DNA from: Amoebidium appalachense
Lineage: Eukaryota > Ichthyosporea
Direction: 5' to 3'
Assembly (NCBI GenBank): GCA_963693365.1
Contig: CAVNZM010000005.1
Coordinates: forward strand, 10,106,001-10,170,000
DNA: 64,000 nucleotides
Shown here: piece after piece, positions 62,439 through 64,000 of the stretch
How positions within the stretch are numbered: the stretch's first letter is position 1
Layout of the letters: the number at the start of each line of letters is the position of its first letter
Position numbers and translations under genes: made by a program
The notes under the pieces: generated by a model
What the model saw: only the letters and a program-made list of their open reading frames with translations
Database searches by the model: none
Told to the model about the DNA's origin: nothing

Positions 62439-63252
62439 GGGGGAAGGGAGGGAGAGAGAGAGGGGGGGGGGGGGGGGTTGCGTAGAAGGGGAGAGGGATC
62501 AAATACGGGATGCTGAAAGTGTGCCTGAGCGGTTTGGGATGGTGGGCAATAGAAAGGCATAGGAGTGGAGGGGGAGAGATCAGGAAAGGGAAAGGGGGGG
62601 GGGGGGGGGGGGGGGAGGAAGGGGAGGAGGGGGGGTATGGTACATGCCTGGCTGGTGGGGCATGGGTAGGCTATGAAGGGGCGAGGGAGAGGGACGGGGG
62701 GGGGGGGGGGGGGGGGGTGAGGATGGGCGGGGGAAGGGGAGGGAGGGGGGGGGGGGGGGGGGGAATGGGAAATGGAGGAACGGGTGGGTGGGTGAGTGTG
62801 TCTGTATGTGTGTGTGTGTGGGGGGGGGGGGGGGGGGGGGGGGGAGAGGGGGAGGGCAAAGGGCTCGGAGAAGGGGAAATACTTTTTGCGTGGGTGGGAA
62901 GTGAGGTAAAGGTTGTAAGACACGTTGAAGGGAAAGGGTTGTGGGGGGGAGGTGGGGGGAAGAGAGGGAGTGTGTGTGTGTGGGAGGGGGAGGGGGGAGG
63001 TGCATCGGGAACTGGAATGGGGGCTTAATCTTGCGGGTCCGGAGCACTGTTGGTCCCATTAGGTTCGTGTGTTTTCGTGTTTCCGGGTCAAACTGATATC
63101 GGGCCGGGCCGGGCTTGCAGATCGTCAAGCCCGAGGCTACAGAGGAAGAGGTGGAGGCTGTGTTGGACTCTGAGCAGGGCAACACCATTTTTGCGCAACA
63201 GATCTTGAGCCAGGGCCATGCAGAGGCAAAACAGGCACTGGAGGATATCCAG
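60057..63252 (+). CDS. Syntaxin-1-like SNARE protein, first three exons (gene continues beyond window)
   Basis: Exons 60057-60371, 62102-62281 and 63121-63252, all phase 0 with GT-AG borders, 209 residues so far. Start ATG at 60057 gives MKDRMAEL, the syntaxin-1 N-terminus (animal syntaxin-1 begins MKDRxxEL). The Habc helices follow: [20 protein letters not shown] (Ha), [20 protein letters not shown] (Hb), [20 protein letters not shown] (Hc), and the Hc-SNARE linker [20 protein letters not shown]. Family knowledge: plasma-membrane t-SNARE for vesicle fusion; Habc folds back on the SNARE helix and binds Munc18. SNARE helix and membrane anchor must lie to the right of 64000. Confidence 0.92.
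61372..61664 (+). repeat. Dispersed repeat family R, diverged copy 5
   Basis: Shares cataagcaaccctg, tttgatcaagac, tctgagttgg, gatgacttgggccctcc and gaggatgggctctgcttatg with the other copies, with larger indels including an insertion around tatatatatacgcggg. Ends acattcaac against a C run like copies 1, 3 and 4. In the syntaxin first intron. Confidence 0.75.
62102..62281 (+). CDS. Syntaxin exon 2: Hc helix
   Basis: Acceptor caatctacag|tcgatg, donor ttcaag|gtgtgt running directly into a GT array (62282-62340). 60 codons, [14 protein letters not shown] then the conserved [14 protein letters not shown]. Confidence 0.93.
63121..63252 (+). CDS. Syntaxin exon 3: Habc-SNARE linker
   Basis: Acceptor gggcttgcag|atcgtc, donor atccag|gtgtgt, 44 codons. 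[19 protein letters not shown] leads to the SNARE helix expected in the next exon. A foldback MITE starts 10 bases after the donor. Confidence 0.93.
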
Positions 63253-63261
63253 GTGTGTGAC

Positions 63262-63537
63262 TTTAAACCAACCACCGCATCTCCCACTTTAGACAAAATC
63301 GAGGTTGATTCGAGCGAGGATTCCAAATTGCCCTGGCGCCGCCTAAGAAATTAACGAACCTATCAAGCGATCGAGGGAGTGACGTCATTCTGGGAAAAGT
63401 GTGCCCAGAATGACGTCACTCCCTCGATCACTTGATAAGTTCGATAATTTCTTAGGCGGCGCCAGGGCAATTTGGAATCCTCGATCGGATCAACCTCGAT
63501 TTTGTCTAAAATGGGAGATGTGGTGGTTGGTTGAAAC
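63262..63537. mobile_element. Foldback MITE, copy B (near-perfect hairpin)
   Basis: Arms of about 130 bp (63262-63395 and 63403-63537) are nearly exact reverse complements around the centre gggaaaagtgtgccc. Ends ctttaaaccaaccaccgcat / ggtggttggttgaaac. Shares both ends with copy A at 25937-26208. Because it lies in the intron right after a 5' splice site, the transcript can form a long hairpin there. Confidence 0.92.
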
Positions 63538-63575
63538 TGGTTTATAATTTGAATTGGCTCAAGAGTGGCAGTAGA

Positions 63576-63632
<57 letters not shown>

Positions 63633-64000
63633 ATACGTGTACTTGTGTATAGAGCCTATGTAAGAAGACAGAGGGAGGAAGGTGGTGGTGGTGGTGGTGG
63701 TGGTGGTGGTAGGGTGGGTGGGTGGGTGGGGGGCCGAGGGGGGAGGGGGGGGGGGGGAGGGGGGGGGGGGAGTATGTAATATGCCTTGGTCGCAAGAAGA
63801 AAGGCAATGGGGTAGAAATGGTGCGTAAAAATGAGAGCGGGAAGGGGAGGGGGGGGGGGGGGGATCTATCCGAGTAGGGGTGTTTGCCTAAGCATGGGAT
63901 GTTAGCCATGACAAGTAAGAGTGTATGTAGATATCTAATCAACCACAACAGAAACAGTTCAACAATAACCCACCCTTTTCTTCCTTGCGCCCCCCCCCCC
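63538..64000. repeat. Syntaxin intron 3, G runs and GGT repeat
   Basis: Pure G run of about 52 bases (63578-63629), a (GGT)n stretch (63681-63711), further G runs and a terminal C run (63991-64000). No exon recognised. Confidence 0.85.

Overview
The window is a nuclear genomic segment from a eukaryote, most likely an animal or a close unicellular relative of animals. It holds long GT-AG introns and intron-split genes for a secreted astacin metalloprotease, an SH2-containing protein tyrosine phosphatase of the SHP/corkscrew type, an F-box/LRR protein, a trypsin-like protease and a syntaxin-1-like SNARE. I cannot name the species. The sequence between genes and inside introns is extremely rich in simple repeats: (CA)n/(GT)n, (TC)n, and pure C or G runs of about 20-100 bases. 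Most long open frames on either strand are read-through of these repeats and are not genes. I assembled the genes by finding exons with recognisable domains and checking that splice dinucleotides and intron phases agree.

Layout. 1-4.6 kb: microsatellites and a SINE with target-site duplications (3.0-3.2 kb). 4.6-14.1 kb, plus strand: an eight-exon astacin gene coding for about 641 residues (signal peptide, FN3-like N-terminal region, full catalytic domain, Thr-rich tail). 14.1-17.3 kb: no gene seen. 17.3-33.2 kb, minus strand: a 19-exon SH2-PTP gene of about 542 residues, reconstructed from start ATG to stop. 34.75-38.8 kb, minus: an F-box/LRR-like gene. 41.2-46.8 kb: minus-strand pieces of a Cys-rich/Pro-rich protein, a serine protease last exon, hydrophobic exons of a possible membrane protein, and the last two exons of a single-pass membrane protein. 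Two phase-compatible plus-strand exons (45.3 and 48.0 kb) may belong to one gene that encloses the last of these. 49.1-50.4 kb, minus: a decayed LINE reverse transcriptase. 53.26-59.25 kb: a nearly 6-kb DNA transposon with inverted ends made of a reiterated GCGGAGGGGT-type motif, a THAP + DDE transposase reading frame broken by two stops, and an opposite-strand SWIM zinc-finger reading frame with a frameshift. 60.06-64 kb, plus: the first three exons of a syntaxin-1-like gene, which runs off the window before its SNARE helix. A foldback MITE lies just after its third exon.

The phosphatase, astacin, protease and syntaxin genes are not an operon or a pathway; they are ordinary neighbouring eukaryotic genes. 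The most unusual points are the SH2-PTP (one recognisable SH2, an odd N-terminus, three non-canonical splice borders, a duplicated exon shard), the C/G tracts that cut dispersed repeats in mid-element and often sit beside A/T runs in a fixed order, and the structure of the transposon.
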